From contig NZ_JABVEC010000014.1 in NCBI RefSeq assembly GCF_014323705.1, positions 1 through 64,000 on the forward strand: 64,000 nt of DNA, written 5' to 3'. The number at the start of each line of letters is the position of its first letter. Position 1 is the stretch's first letter. Below are positions 23,299 through 34,935 of the stretch, in pieces. This stretch comes from Actinomadura alba (GTDB lineage: Bacteria > Actinomycetota > Actinomycetes > Streptosporangiales > Streptosporangiaceae). Below the pieces are notes generated by a model. That model had not been told where the DNA came from and made no database searches. It worked only from the letters and a program-made list of their open reading frames with translations. Position numbers and translations under genes: made by a program.

Positions 23299-24072
23299 CT
23301 ACAACGGCGGCCAGGGGATCGCCGGCCAGTCCTCCGGCGGGTACGGATGGATGCGGTGCTTGAGCATCAGGTCGACGCGCCGCCGGGTCGCGTCGACCTC
23401 CTCGGCGGTGAGCAGCGCCGACAGCCTGGTGCGCAGCGCGCCGGCGTCGAGCACGGCCTTGAGCCGACGCAGTGCCTCGACGGCCTCATCGGTCAGCGGC
23501 TTGCCCCGCCACTGCCACAGGACCGTGCGGAGCTTGTACTCCACCGAAAAGCACACGCCGTGATCGCAGCCGTACACGTGACCGTCGCCGGGGGGCAGCA
23601 GATGCCCGATCTTGCGGTCGGCGTTGTTCACGACCGCGTCGAAGACCGCCATGCGGCGGATGACCGGGTCATCCGCGCGCGACAGCGCGACGAGATCGAT
23701 GTCGGCGTCGGGCTCGACCCAGAGCTGCACCATGCCCGGGCCGTACGGGCCGTCACGGTGCACGGTGGGCGGCACCACGCGCCACCCCATCGCCTCGGAG
23801 ACCGCGTAGGCGGCCACCTCGCGGGCGGCCAGCGTACCGTCCGGGAAGTCCCACAGCGGGCGCTCGCCCGCGACCGGCTTGTAGACGCAGGCGCCGGAGA
23901 GACCGTCCAGCTCGATCGAGCAGTAGAGGGTCGCGTTGGACGCCGCCATCAGGCGGCCTTCCACGGTGATCCGGCCCTGGGTGAGCAGCGCCTCGGCGGT
24001 CTCGACGTCCGCGGGGTCGACCGAGCCGTCGTGGCCGGACGAGGAGGCCCGGTCCCGGGAGGGCTGCGTCAT
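23299..24072 (-). CDS. SCO1664 family protein (PI3/PI4-kinase-like fold)
   Basis: This 257-residue protein of an actinobacteria-specific family has a distant resemblance to phosphatidylinositol kinases. The supporting motifs are LYCSIELDGLSGACVYKPVAGERP, read here as a glycine loop with the KP lysine, and FDAVVNNADRKIGHLL with the catalytic-type NNADRK. A DHGVCFS metal-binding-like motif follows. Its substrate is unknown. The gene sits 90 bases after DUF3090 and before the NRDE and mshC genes, an arrangement seen in many actinomycetes. Confidence 0.9.
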   Translation of the reverse strand: MTQPSRDRASSSGHDGSVDPADVETAEALLTQGRITVEGRLMAASNATLYCSIELDGLSGACVYKPVAGERPLWDFPDGTLAAREVAAYAVSEAMGWRVVPPTVHRDGPYGPGMVQLWVEPDADIDLVALSRADDPVIRRMAVFDAVVNNADRKIGHLLPPGDGHVYGCDHGVCFSVEYKLRTVLWQWRGKPLTDEAVEALRRLKAVLDAGALRTRLSALLTAEEVDATRRRVDLMLKHRIHPYPPEDWPAIPWPPL

Positions 24073-24162
24073 AGGGCCATTGTCCAGGGCTTGGAGCGCG
24101 TCATCCAGCGCGCCTCGGTCCGCGGGTCGATGCCCGGACGGTTCACGATCACAGCGCCCATG

Positions 24163-24711
24163 TCAGCCGAGGTGCCCGTTCTGCCGCGGGCATACATGCC
24201 CCGCGGCGTTGAGGGGCAGGCCGCACAGCGGGCAGGGCGGGCGTCCGGCGGCCACCACCTTCAACGCGCGTTCGGTGAACGCGCGCGCCTGCGCCGCGGT
24301 GATCCGCACCCGCAGCACGATGACGTGGGGCTCCTCGACGCCGATCGTGGCCTCTTCCTCGTCCTCGGTGACCTCCTGGGCCTCGATGATGACCCGCTCG
24401 TCCTCGGGATCCCAGGCCAGCGCCATCGTGCCGACGCGGAACTCCTCCTCGACCGGCTGGTCGAGGGGGTCGTCGTCCTGCAGTTCGGCCGGGGTCACGG
24501 CGGGCACGGAGGCCGAACCACCGCTGCGGCGCAGCACCTCGTCGAGCAGTTCCTCGAGCCGCTCGGCCAGCAGAGTCACCTGGAACTTCTCCAGGCCGAC
24601 GCTCGTGACCCTACGGCCCGCCCGGGCCTGCAGATAGAAGGCACGCTCGCCCGGCTGTCCGACCGCACCGGCGATGAACCTGTCCGGCATGTCGTAGGAG
24701 ATGACGGGCAT
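24163..24711 (-). CDS. DUF3090 family protein
   Basis: This 182-residue actinobacterial protein starts MPVISYDMPDRFIAGAVGQP, the family-typical N-terminus. It has a mixed alpha/beta core and ends in a zinc-ribbon-like CPLCGLPLNAAGHVCPR with three cysteines and a histidine. The function is unknown. It is consistently next to the SCO1664 and MSMEG_4193 genes, and here lies between them with gaps of about 90 bases on each side. Confidence 0.9.
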   Translation of the reverse strand: MPVISYDMPDRFIAGAVGQPGERAFYLQARAGRRVTSVGLEKFQVTLLAERLEELLDEVLRRSGGSASVPAVTPAELQDDDPLDQPVEEEFRVGTMALAWDPEDERVIIEAQEVTEDEEEATIGVEEPHVIVLRVRITAAQARAFTERALKVVAAGRPPCPLCGLPLNAAGHVCPRQNGHLG

Positions 24712-24800
24712 ACGACGACCCTACCGCCGAGCCGGGCCGTTGCCGCGCTCCGCACGGCGCCGCGCGGCCACCCGGAGGCGGCGGCGTGCCGTCCGCCCGT

Positions 24801-25484
24801 TCACGCACCACCGCCGACCGGCGCGTCGCCGCCCGTCTCCCCGACCGGGGGCAAGATCCCCTCGGTGCCGCCGCCGGTGTCGTTCAGCCGGACGAGGAAC
24901 GGGCGCAACTCGGTGTAGCGGATGACGGTCAGCGACGCGGGGTCGGCGTGGATGCGCTGGAACTGGTCGAGGTGCAGTCCGAGCGCGTCGGCGACCACGG
25001 CCTTGATGATGTCGCCGTGGCTGCAGACGAGGTAGGTGGCTCCGGGGCCGAGGCGCGCGTTCCAGTCGCGGATCGCCGTGACCGCGCGGTGCTGTGCCTC
25101 GAGCAGCGACTCACCGTCTTCGCCCGGAAACCGGGCGGCGCTCGGATGGGCCTGCACCACGCGCCACAGCGGCTCTTCGGCCAGCTCCTTGAGCGGCCGG
25201 CCGGTCCAGTCTCCGTAGCGGACCTCGCCGAACCGCTCGTCGATCTCCATCTTCTCCACGGGCGCCGACCCGGGACGCGCGAAGAGGACGGCATCGGCGG
25301 TCTCGCGGCAGCGATCGAGCGGGCTGGAGACGACCGCCGCCAGGGGTACGTCGACGAGACGCCCGGCGAGACGCCCGGCCTGGGCCCGGCCGCGTTCGTC
25401 GAGATGCACGTCGGGGGTCCACCCGGCCAGCACCGGTCCGGTCAGTGCGGTGAGGCCGTGCCGCACCAGAAGAAGCGTCGTCAC
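24801..25484 (-). CDS. histidine phosphatase family protein (MSMEG_4193 type)
   Basis: This protein of about 227 residues belongs to the phosphoglycerate mutase-like superfamily. It has the catalytic LLLVRHGLT motif at the N-terminus, the second active-site arginine in SSPLDRCRETA, glutamate in FGEVRYGDWTG, and the second histidine in YLVCSHGDIIKAV. The C-terminus is a glycine-rich tail. The GTG at 25484 places the RHG motif near residue 9, as usual; an ATG 13 codons upstream is possible. It is the first gene of the cluster that ends with mshC. Confidence 0.9.
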   Translation of the reverse strand: MTTLLLVRHGLTALTGPVLAGWTPDVHLDERGRAQAGRLAGRLVDVPLAAVVSSPLDRCRETADAVLFARPGSAPVEKMEIDERFGEVRYGDWTGRPLKELAEEPLWRVVQAHPSAARFPGEDGESLLEAQHRAVTAIRDWNARLGPGATYLVCSHGDIIKAVVADALGLHLDQFQRIHADPASLTVIRYTELRPFLVRLNDTGGGTEGILPPVGETGGDAPVGGGA

Positions 25485-25577
25485 GCCTGGCACTCTACGA
25501 GGTGCCACGGGGCGGTTCGTCATGGTCCATGCATCCGTATGTGCCCGAGGAGGCCGGGATTGGCCCACAATCGTCGA

Positions 25578-26552
25578 GTGATTGTTGACTGCGCGATCTA
25601 CCGATCCGGCGTCCGTGAGGATGTCACGGGCGATTTCAGCGACGCCCTCGACGCCGCGCGCGATGACAGCGGCGCCTTCATGTGGGTCGGCCTGCACGAG
25701 CCCACCGAGCAGACGTTCCAGCACGTCAACGAAGAGCTGAAGCTGCATCCGCTGGCCGTCGAGGAGGCTCTCAGCGGCGAACACCTGCGGCCCCGGCTGG
25801 AGCGGCACGGCGACACGACCTTCGTCGTGCTCAAGACGGTGCGGTTCGACGAGCGGACCTCGGACATCGAGGTCGGCAACATCATGGTCTTCGTGGCCGA
25901 CCGGTTCGTCGTGACCGTCCGGCAGGGCGACAGCACACCACTGGCGGAGACCCGCCGCCGTCTGGAGGCGAACCCGCCGCTCCTCAGCGCCGGTCCGACC
26001 GCCGTGCTGTACGGGGTGTGCGACGAGGTAGTGGACCGCTACGGAGCGGTCGCCCATCACGTCGAAGCCGCGATCATGAGCCTGGAGAAGCAGATCTTCG
26101 CGACGACGCAGAGCGACGTGACCGAGAAGATCTACGAGCTCAAGCGCGAGGTCCTCGAGTTCCGGGCCGCCGAGGACCCGCTCATCCCGATCCTCCAGGA
26201 GTTCGCCAAGGGCCGGGTGGCCGGCTGCGAGCACACGGTGGAGTACTTCCGGGACGCCCTCGAAGGCCTGCTCCGCGTCGACCAGGAGGTCGACGCGCAC
26301 AACGAGCTGCTGACCAGCGTGCTGACCGCCCACCTGGCACTGCTGAGCAAGCAGGAGAACCAGGACCAGCGCAGGATCTCGGCATGGGGCGCGATCATCA
26401 TGATCCCGACCATGGTCGCCGGCATCTACGGCATGAACTTCGACCACATGCCCGAGCTGCACTGGACGGCGGGCTATCCGGCCGTGCTGACCCTGATCGC
26501 GAGCATCTGCCTCTTCCTCTACTGGCGGTTCAAGAAGGGCGGCTGGCTCTAG
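25578..26552 (+). CDS. CorA-type divalent cation transporter
   Basis: This 324-residue protein of the CorA family moves Mg2+ or other divalent ions down the membrane potential as a pentamer. It has a cytosolic alpha/beta funnel (1-260). Two C-terminal helices follow, the first ending in the diagnostic YGMNFDHMPE (GMN signature), and the protein ends in a basic tail RFKKGG. The GTG at 25578 starts the conserved N-terminal beta strand; the frame upstream runs through the antisense of the phosphatase gene. It converges on uppP with only 13 bases between the stops. Confidence 0.92.
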   Translation: MIVDCAIYRSGVREDVTGDFSDALDAARDDSGAFMWVGLHEPTEQTFQHVNEELKLHPLAVEEALSGEHLRPRLERHGDTTFVVLKTVRFDERTSDIEVGNIMVFVADRFVVTVRQGDSTPLAETRRRLEANPPLLSAGPTAVLYGVCDEVVDRYGAVAHHVEAAIMSLEKQIFATTQSDVTEKIYELKREVLEFRAAEDPLIPILQEFAKGRVAGCEHTVEYFRDALEGLLRVDQEVDAHNELLTSVLTAHLALLSKQENQDQRRISAWGAIIMIPTMVAGIYGMNFDHMPELHWTAGYPAVLTLIASICLFLYWRFKKGGWL

Positions 26553-26565
26553 CCGCGGGCGCCGG

Positions 26566-27384
26566 TCAGGTCGCGGACAGGGCGCCGGCGGCGAGGAGCC
26601 CGAGGATGATCCCGCCCAGGGCGACCCGGTAGTAAACGAAGATCATCATCGAGTGCCGCACCAGGAACTTCAGCAGCCAGGCGATGGCCGCGTAGCCGAC
26701 GACGAACGAGACGATCGTCGCGACCACGGTGGGGGCGATCTCCAGCCCTCCGCCGCTGACCTTGCGGAGCTCGAACAGCCCCGACAGCACCACCGCGGGC
26801 ACCGACAGCAGGAAGGAGTACCGGGCCGCCGCCTCGCGGGTGTAGCCGAGGAACAGGGCTCCGGTCATGGTCGAGCCGGACCGGGACGATCCGGGGATCA
26901 GCGAGAGGCACTGGAACCCACCGATGATCAGTCCGTCCTTGAGCGTGAGGTCGTCGACCTCACGCTTCTGCCGGCCCGCCCACTCCGAGACCATGAGCAG
27001 CAGGCCCATGGCGATCAGCGAGCTCGCGTTCAGCCACAGGTTGCGCGCGGGATCCTCGATGAAGTCCTTGAACGCCAGCCCGCACACGCCGATCGGTATC
27101 GTGCCGAGGCCGATGTACCAGCCCATCCGCGCGTCGCGGTGAGCGCGAAGCTCACGCGTCCAGAGGCTGCGGGTCCAGGTGGAGATGATCCGGGCCAGGT
27201 CGTTGCGGAAGTAGATCAGGACGGCCGCCATGGTGCCGAGCTGGATCACCGCCGTGAAAGCCGACCCCGGGTCATCCCAGCCGAGGAACTTCGGCACGAT
27301 CAGCAGATGTCCCGAACTCGAGATCGGCAGGAACTCGGTCAGGCCCTGCACGATCCCGAGCACGGTGGCTTCCACGAAGTTCAC
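26566..27384 (-). CDS. uppP: undecaprenyl-diphosphatase
   Basis: UppP removes a phosphate from undecaprenyl diphosphate to recycle the peptidoglycan lipid carrier; raised levels are known to give bacitracin resistance. The 272-residue polytopic protein has both catalytic motifs: GLTEFLPISSSGHL near residues 14-27, with the essential glutamate, and SLIPGSSRSGST around residues 165-176, with the catalytic arginine. About eight membrane segments are present. The GTG start reads MNFVEATVLGIVQG, the usual N-terminus. Confidence 0.96.
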   Translation of the reverse strand: MNFVEATVLGIVQGLTEFLPISSSGHLLIVPKFLGWDDPGSAFTAVIQLGTMAAVLIYFRNDLARIISTWTRSLWTRELRAHRDARMGWYIGLGTIPIGVCGLAFKDFIEDPARNLWLNASSLIAMGLLLMVSEWAGRQKREVDDLTLKDGLIIGGFQCLSLIPGSSRSGSTMTGALFLGYTREAAARYSFLLSVPAVVLSGLFELRKVSGGGLEIAPTVVATIVSFVVGYAAIAWLLKFLVRHSMMIFVYYRVALGGIILGLLAAGALSAT

Positions 27385-27521
27385 GGTTTGCGGTTTCCCC
27401 TCCAGCTACAGGACGTGGCCATCCGCGGCAAAGCGTAGCGACCCGGCGGCGGCTCGTGCGCCAGGACCTGCCCGGCCTCCCGTGGTGAGCCGGCCGGCGC
27501 CGTCCGGTAACCTCCGCGTCC

Positions 27522-28460
27522 ATGAAGCAGCGTCGCCTCGGGCGGAGCGGGCTCACGGTCTCGCGGCTCGGGCTGGGCACGATGACGTGGGGACGTGACA
27601 CCGACACCGGTGAGGCGGCGGCCCAGCTCACGGCGTTCGTCGACGCCGGCGGCACGCTGCTCGACACCGCCGACGTCTACAGCGAAGGCCAGAGCGAACT
27701 GCTGATCGGCCACCTCCTGCGCGAGGTCGTCCCCCGGGACGACCTGGTCATCGCCACCAAGGCCGCCATCACGCCGGACGGCCACTATGACGCGTCCCGC
27801 CGCCACCTGCTCGGCGCGCTGGACGCCTCGCTCGACCGGCTGGGGGTCGACCATGTAGACCTCTGGCAACCGCACGTCTACGACCCCGCCACCCCGCTCG
27901 AGGAGACCCTCTCCGCGCTGGACGAGGCGGTCTCCTCGGGCCGGGCGCGCTACGCGGGGGTGTCGAACTACGCGGCGTGGCAGCTGGCCAAGGCGACCAC
28001 CTGGCAGCGATCCTGGCCGGGCCGGGCACCGATCGTGTCGACCCAGGTGGAGTACTCCCTGTTGCACCGCGAAATCGAGCGCGACGTCGTACCCGCGGCA
28101 CTCGACGCGGGGGTGGGCGTTCTGCCGTGGTCGCCGCTCGGCCGGGGCGTCCTCAGCGGCAAGTACCGCACCGGCATCCCCGCCGACTCACGCGCGGCGA
28201 CCCCGCATTTCGCCGAGTTCGTCCAGCCCTACCTCGGCGAGGACAGCCGCCGCATCGTGGAGTCGGTGGCGACCGCCGCCGACGGCCTCGGGGTCTCCCC
28301 GCTGGCCGTCGCCCTCTCCTGGGTGCGCGACCAGCCCGGGGTGGTGGCCCCCATCATCGGCGCCCGTACGTCAGGCCAGTTGCTCGGCATCCTGGAGACC
28401 GAGCAGCTCACCCTTCCCCAGGAGATCCGCGATGCCCTCGATGACGTCTCCGATGTCTGA
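27522..28460 (+). CDS. aldo/keto reductase
   Basis: This 312-residue NADPH-dependent (beta/alpha)8 reductase starts MKQRRLGRSGLTVSRLGLGT. The catalytic aspartate and tyrosine are in LLDTADVYSEGQSE, the lysine in VIATKAAI and the histidine in LWQPHVYDP, so the tetrad is complete. The NADPH-binding end is in IIGARTSGQLLG. The physiological substrate cannot be told. The gene overlaps the next one by 29 bases, suggesting translational coupling. Confidence 0.93.
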   Translation: MKQRRLGRSGLTVSRLGLGTMTWGRDTDTGEAAAQLTAFVDAGGTLLDTADVYSEGQSELLIGHLLREVVPRDDLVIATKAAITPDGHYDASRRHLLGALDASLDRLGVDHVDLWQPHVYDPATPLEETLSALDEAVSSGRARYAGVSNYAAWQLAKATTWQRSWPGRAPIVSTQVEYSLLHREIERDVVPAALDAGVGVLPWSPLGRGVLSGKYRTGIPADSRAATPHFAEFVQPYLGEDSRRIVESVATAADGLGVSPLAVALSWVRDQPGVVAPIIGARTSGQLLGILETEQLTLPQEIRDALDDVSDV

Positions 28461-30210
28461 GCTCGCCGAACTGTTCGCGGCCACGGGCGTCCCGGCGGCC
28501 CAGGTCGCCCGCGTCACCTCCCGCCTCGGCGACAGCGCCGCCGCGCGGCTGCGCGAAGACCCCTGGCGGCTGCTGCTCGTCCCCGGTGTCGGGCCCGGGC
28601 AGGCCGACGGCTTCGCCCGCCGCGTGCTCGGCCCCGAGGCCACGCCGGGCGACGAGCGGCGGTGCCGTGCCCTGGTGACGCATCTGCTGATGAACGCGGC
28701 CCGTGCGGGGCACACAGCGACGCCGCTGCCGGATGTGCTGGCCGAGCTCGCGAAACTGCGCGTGCCCGATCCCCCGCGCGCGGTGGAGGCGGCCCTCGAC
28801 GAGGCCGCGGTGATGGCCTTCATCGAGGAGCCCGATGAGGCCGAGGACTTCGACGACATGGCGGACTTCGGAGCGGCCGGTGCCCCGGACGGCGAGCCGC
28901 CCGAACCTCCGCAGACCCTCGCTCCGGCGCGGTACGGACTGGCCGAGGAGGCCGTGGCCGAGGGGGTCGTACGGCTCGCGGCGACGGCGGAGCCGCTGCT
29001 CGACGAGCCCGCGCTCGAGGCGGCGCCGGCCGGTCCGGCGGGAGGGCACGGAGCCGCCGTGACCGCCGCGGTCCGGTACGGGGTGAGCGTCGTGACCGGA
29101 TCCCCCGCGGACGTGGAGCCGGCGATCACCGCGCTGGCGGGAGCCGCGGCCGCCGGAGGGCGGCGGGTGGCGGTCGCCACCGCGACCGCGCTCGCCACCG
29201 CGGCCGTCACGGTACCCGCCGGGACGACGGTCGAACCGCTGCACCGGCTGCTCGACGCGCGGGAGGTCGAGGGCGGCATCGCGTTCGCCCGGGGTGAGCA
29301 GGCGCCGCTGGACTTCGACCTCGTGATCGTGCAGGAGGCGTCCGCGCTCGACGTGGAGCTCGCCGCCGCTCTCGTTGAGGCATGCGCGGACGGGACCCAT
29401 CTGGTGTTGTGCGGCGATCCCGCGGTGCTGCCGCCCGTCGGGCCCGGCCGCGTCCTCGCCGACCTGGCCGAGTCCGAGACGGTCCCGGTCGTCTCCGTGA
29501 ACGCCGCGGAGGACCCGGCCACCGGCGCGGAGGGCGGGGCCGTCCGCCGTCTCGCGGCCGCCGTCGGGCGGGGCGAGCTACCCGAGGTCGACTCGCCGGA
29601 GCGGGAGGTCGTGGTCGTGGCCGCGAGCGGAGACGGCGAGGCGGTCCACCGTGCGGTGCAGCTCGTCATCGACTCGATCCCGCGTGCGCTGGGCATCCCG
29701 GTCGAGGACGTCCAGGTCGTCACGCCCGCCTGGTCCGGCGACGCGGGCGCGGCGGCGCTCAACCGGGCGCTGAAGGACCGGCTCAACCCCGGGCCGGGCG
29801 AGCACGCCGGCTTCGACGTGGGTGACCGGGTCGTGGTCTACGGCGCGCTGGCACAGGCACCGACGGGCGAGACCGGCGTGGTCACCGCCGCCGACGAGCG
29901 CGAGCTGGAGGTCGCCTTCGCGGCCGGCCCGGTCACGGTGCCGGTACCGCTGCTGCCGCGGCTCCGCCACGGGTGGGCGATCACCGCGGCCCAGGCACAC
30001 GGCACGCGGTGGCCCGCCGTGGTGGCGGTCCTGCCGGCCGAGGCCGCCGGCCAGCTGTCCCGGCCGATGGTCGTCACCGCCTTCACCCGGGCCCGCCGGC
30101 ACCTGTCGGTGGTGCAGGCGGCCGGGCCCGCGCTCGCCCGCGCGGTCGGCTCGCCCGATACGCCGGGCTCGCGGCGGCGCACCCGGCTCGTCGGGCTGCT
30201 GCGCGGCTGA
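28432..30210 (+). CDS. helix-hairpin-helix protein related to RecD2 helicases, with degenerate ATPase motifs
   Basis: This 592-residue protein starts at an ATG with AGGAG 7 bases upstream. Its N-terminal third has an HhH-like segment (WRLLLVPGVGPGQADGFAR) as in RecD2. The middle keeps the order of SF1 motifs but not their chemistry. Where Walker A should read GGPGTGKT it has VVTGSPADVEPA, and Walker B reads VIVQEASALD instead of VDEAS. Motif III (LVLCGDPAVLPPVGPGRVL) and the C-terminal WAITAAQAHGTRWPAV and TAFTRAR motifs (V and VI) are recognisable. Family resemblance is clear, but ATP hydrolysis is doubtful. An acidic low-complexity stretch (about residues 126-160) links the halves. Confidence 0.75.
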   Translation: MPSMTSPMSELAELFAATGVPAAQVARVTSRLGDSAAARLREDPWRLLLVPGVGPGQADGFARRVLGPEATPGDERRCRALVTHLLMNAARAGHTATPLPDVLAELAKLRVPDPPRAVEAALDEAAVMAFIEEPDEAEDFDDMADFGAAGAPDGEPPEPPQTLAPARYGLAEEAVAEGVVRLAATAEPLLDEPALEAAPAGPAGGHGAAVTAAVRYGVSVVTGSPADVEPAITALAGAAAAGGRRVAVATATALATAAVTVPAGTTVEPLHRLLDAREVEGGIAFARGEQAPLDFDLVIVQEASALDVELAAALVEACADGTHLVLCGDPAVLPPVGPGRVLADLAESETVPVVSVNAAEDPATGAEGGAVRRLAAAVGRGELPEVDSPEREVVVVAASGDGEAVHRAVQLVIDSIPRALGIPVEDVQVVTPAWSGDAGAAALNRALKDRLNPGPGEHAGFDVGDRVVVYGALAQAPTGETGVVTAADERELEVAFAAGPVTVPVPLLPRLRHGWAITAAQAHGTRWPAVVAVLPAEAAGQLSRPMVVTAFTRARRHLSVVQAAGPALARAVGSPDTPGSRRRTRLVGLLRG

Positions 30211-30260
30211 TCGGCCGCGGGGATCCACCGGCGGGGCCGCCGCCCGTTCGCCGGGCCGGC

Positions 30261-30279
30261 CCGCGCCGGTCCGGCGCGG
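30261..30279. terminator. short GC hairpin between convergent genes
   Basis: CCGCGCCGG and CCGGCGCGG are complementary arms around a single base, giving a compact hairpin between the RecD2-like gene and inhA, which converge here. It is a plausible bidirectional terminator in GC-rich DNA, with no T tract. Confidence 0.4.
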
Positions 30280-30291
30280 ATCGGGCGCCGG

Positions 30292-31068
30292 TCAGGCCCC
30301 CATCGCGTGCACGCCGCCGTCGACGTGCACGATCTCGCCGGTCGTTGCCGGGAACCAGTCCGACAGCAGCGCCACGCACGCGCGCGCGGTCGGCTCTGCG
30401 TCGGCGATGTCCCAGCCGAGCGGGGCGGTCTTGGGCCAGAGCTCGGTGAACTCCTCGAAACCCGGGATGCTCTTGGCGGCCATGGTGGTGAGCGGCCCGG
30501 CCGCGACCAGGTTCACCCGGATGCCCTCCGGGCCGAGGTAGCGGGCAAGGTAGCGGGAGCAGGACTCCAGGCCGGCCTTGGCCACGCCCATCCAGTCGTA
30601 GACAGGCCACGCCTTGGTCGCGTCGAAGTCCAGTCCGACGACGGAGCCGCCGCCCTTCATCAGCGGCAGGCAGGCCATCGCGAGGGCCTTCAGCGAGTAC
30701 GCCGACACGCCCATCGCCGTGGAGACGTCCTCCCACGAGGTGTTCAGGAAGTTGCCGCCGAGTGCGGTCTGCGGCGCGAAGCCGATCGCGTGCACAACCC
30801 CGTCGAGGCCGTCGACGTGCCGCCGGACCTGGTCGGCGAGCCCGTCGAGATGCTCGGTGTTCATCACGTCGAGTTCGATCACCGGCGGCGGGTTGTCCGG
30901 CCCGGAGGGCAGCCGCTTGGCGTAGCGCGCCGTCAGGGTCGGCCGGGGAAAGGCCGTGAGCACGACCTCGGCACCCTGCTCCTGCGCGATCCTCGCGACG
31001 TGGAAGCCGATGGAGGCGTCGGTGAGGACGCCGGTTACGAGGATGCGCTTGCCGTCGAGAAGTCCCAC
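30292..31068 (-). CDS. inhA: enoyl-[acyl-carrier-protein] reductase (NADH), InhA/FabI type
   Basis: This enzyme performs the last reduction in each type II fatty-acid elongation cycle. The 258-residue short-chain dehydrogenase relative starts MGLLDGKRILVTGVLTDASI with the InhA-type nucleotide loop. It has the active-site Y-x6-K as YDWMGVAKAG, the conserved AAGPLTTMAAKSIPGF substrate loop, and ends GEIVHVDGGVHAMGA. The GTG start lies one base after the fabG stop, so both are read from one transcript. The fabG-inhA order matches that of mycobacteria and many actinomycetes. Confidence 0.96.
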   Translation of the reverse strand: MGLLDGKRILVTGVLTDASIGFHVARIAQEQGAEVVLTAFPRPTLTARYAKRLPSGPDNPPPVIELDVMNTEHLDGLADQVRRHVDGLDGVVHAIGFAPQTALGGNFLNTSWEDVSTAMGVSAYSLKALAMACLPLMKGGGSVVGLDFDATKAWPVYDWMGVAKAGLESCSRYLARYLGPEGIRVNLVAAGPLTTMAAKSIPGFEEFTELWPKTAPLGWDIADAEPTARACVALLSDWFPATTGEIVHVDGGVHAMGA

Positions 31069-31069
31069 G

Positions 31070-34902
<3,833 letters not shown>

Positions 34903-34927
34903 CCCCGGGGCGCTCGCGGCCCCGGGG
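34903..34927. terminator. hairpin after tldE, between convergent operons
   Basis: Two copies of the palindrome CCCCGGGG (34903-34910 and 34920-34927) flank a 9-base loop, giving an 8-bp GC stem. It starts right at the tldE stop and lies 9 bases from the iolD stop on the other strand, so it can serve both transcripts. Confidence 0.55.
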
Positions 34928-34935
34928 TGCTTCGC

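Noticed and set aside
28371..29786. Serine/alanine-rich minus-strand open frame opposite the RecD2-like gene
   Set aside because: It is low-complexity shadow sequence, while the plus strand has helicase-family motifs and a good ribosome site.
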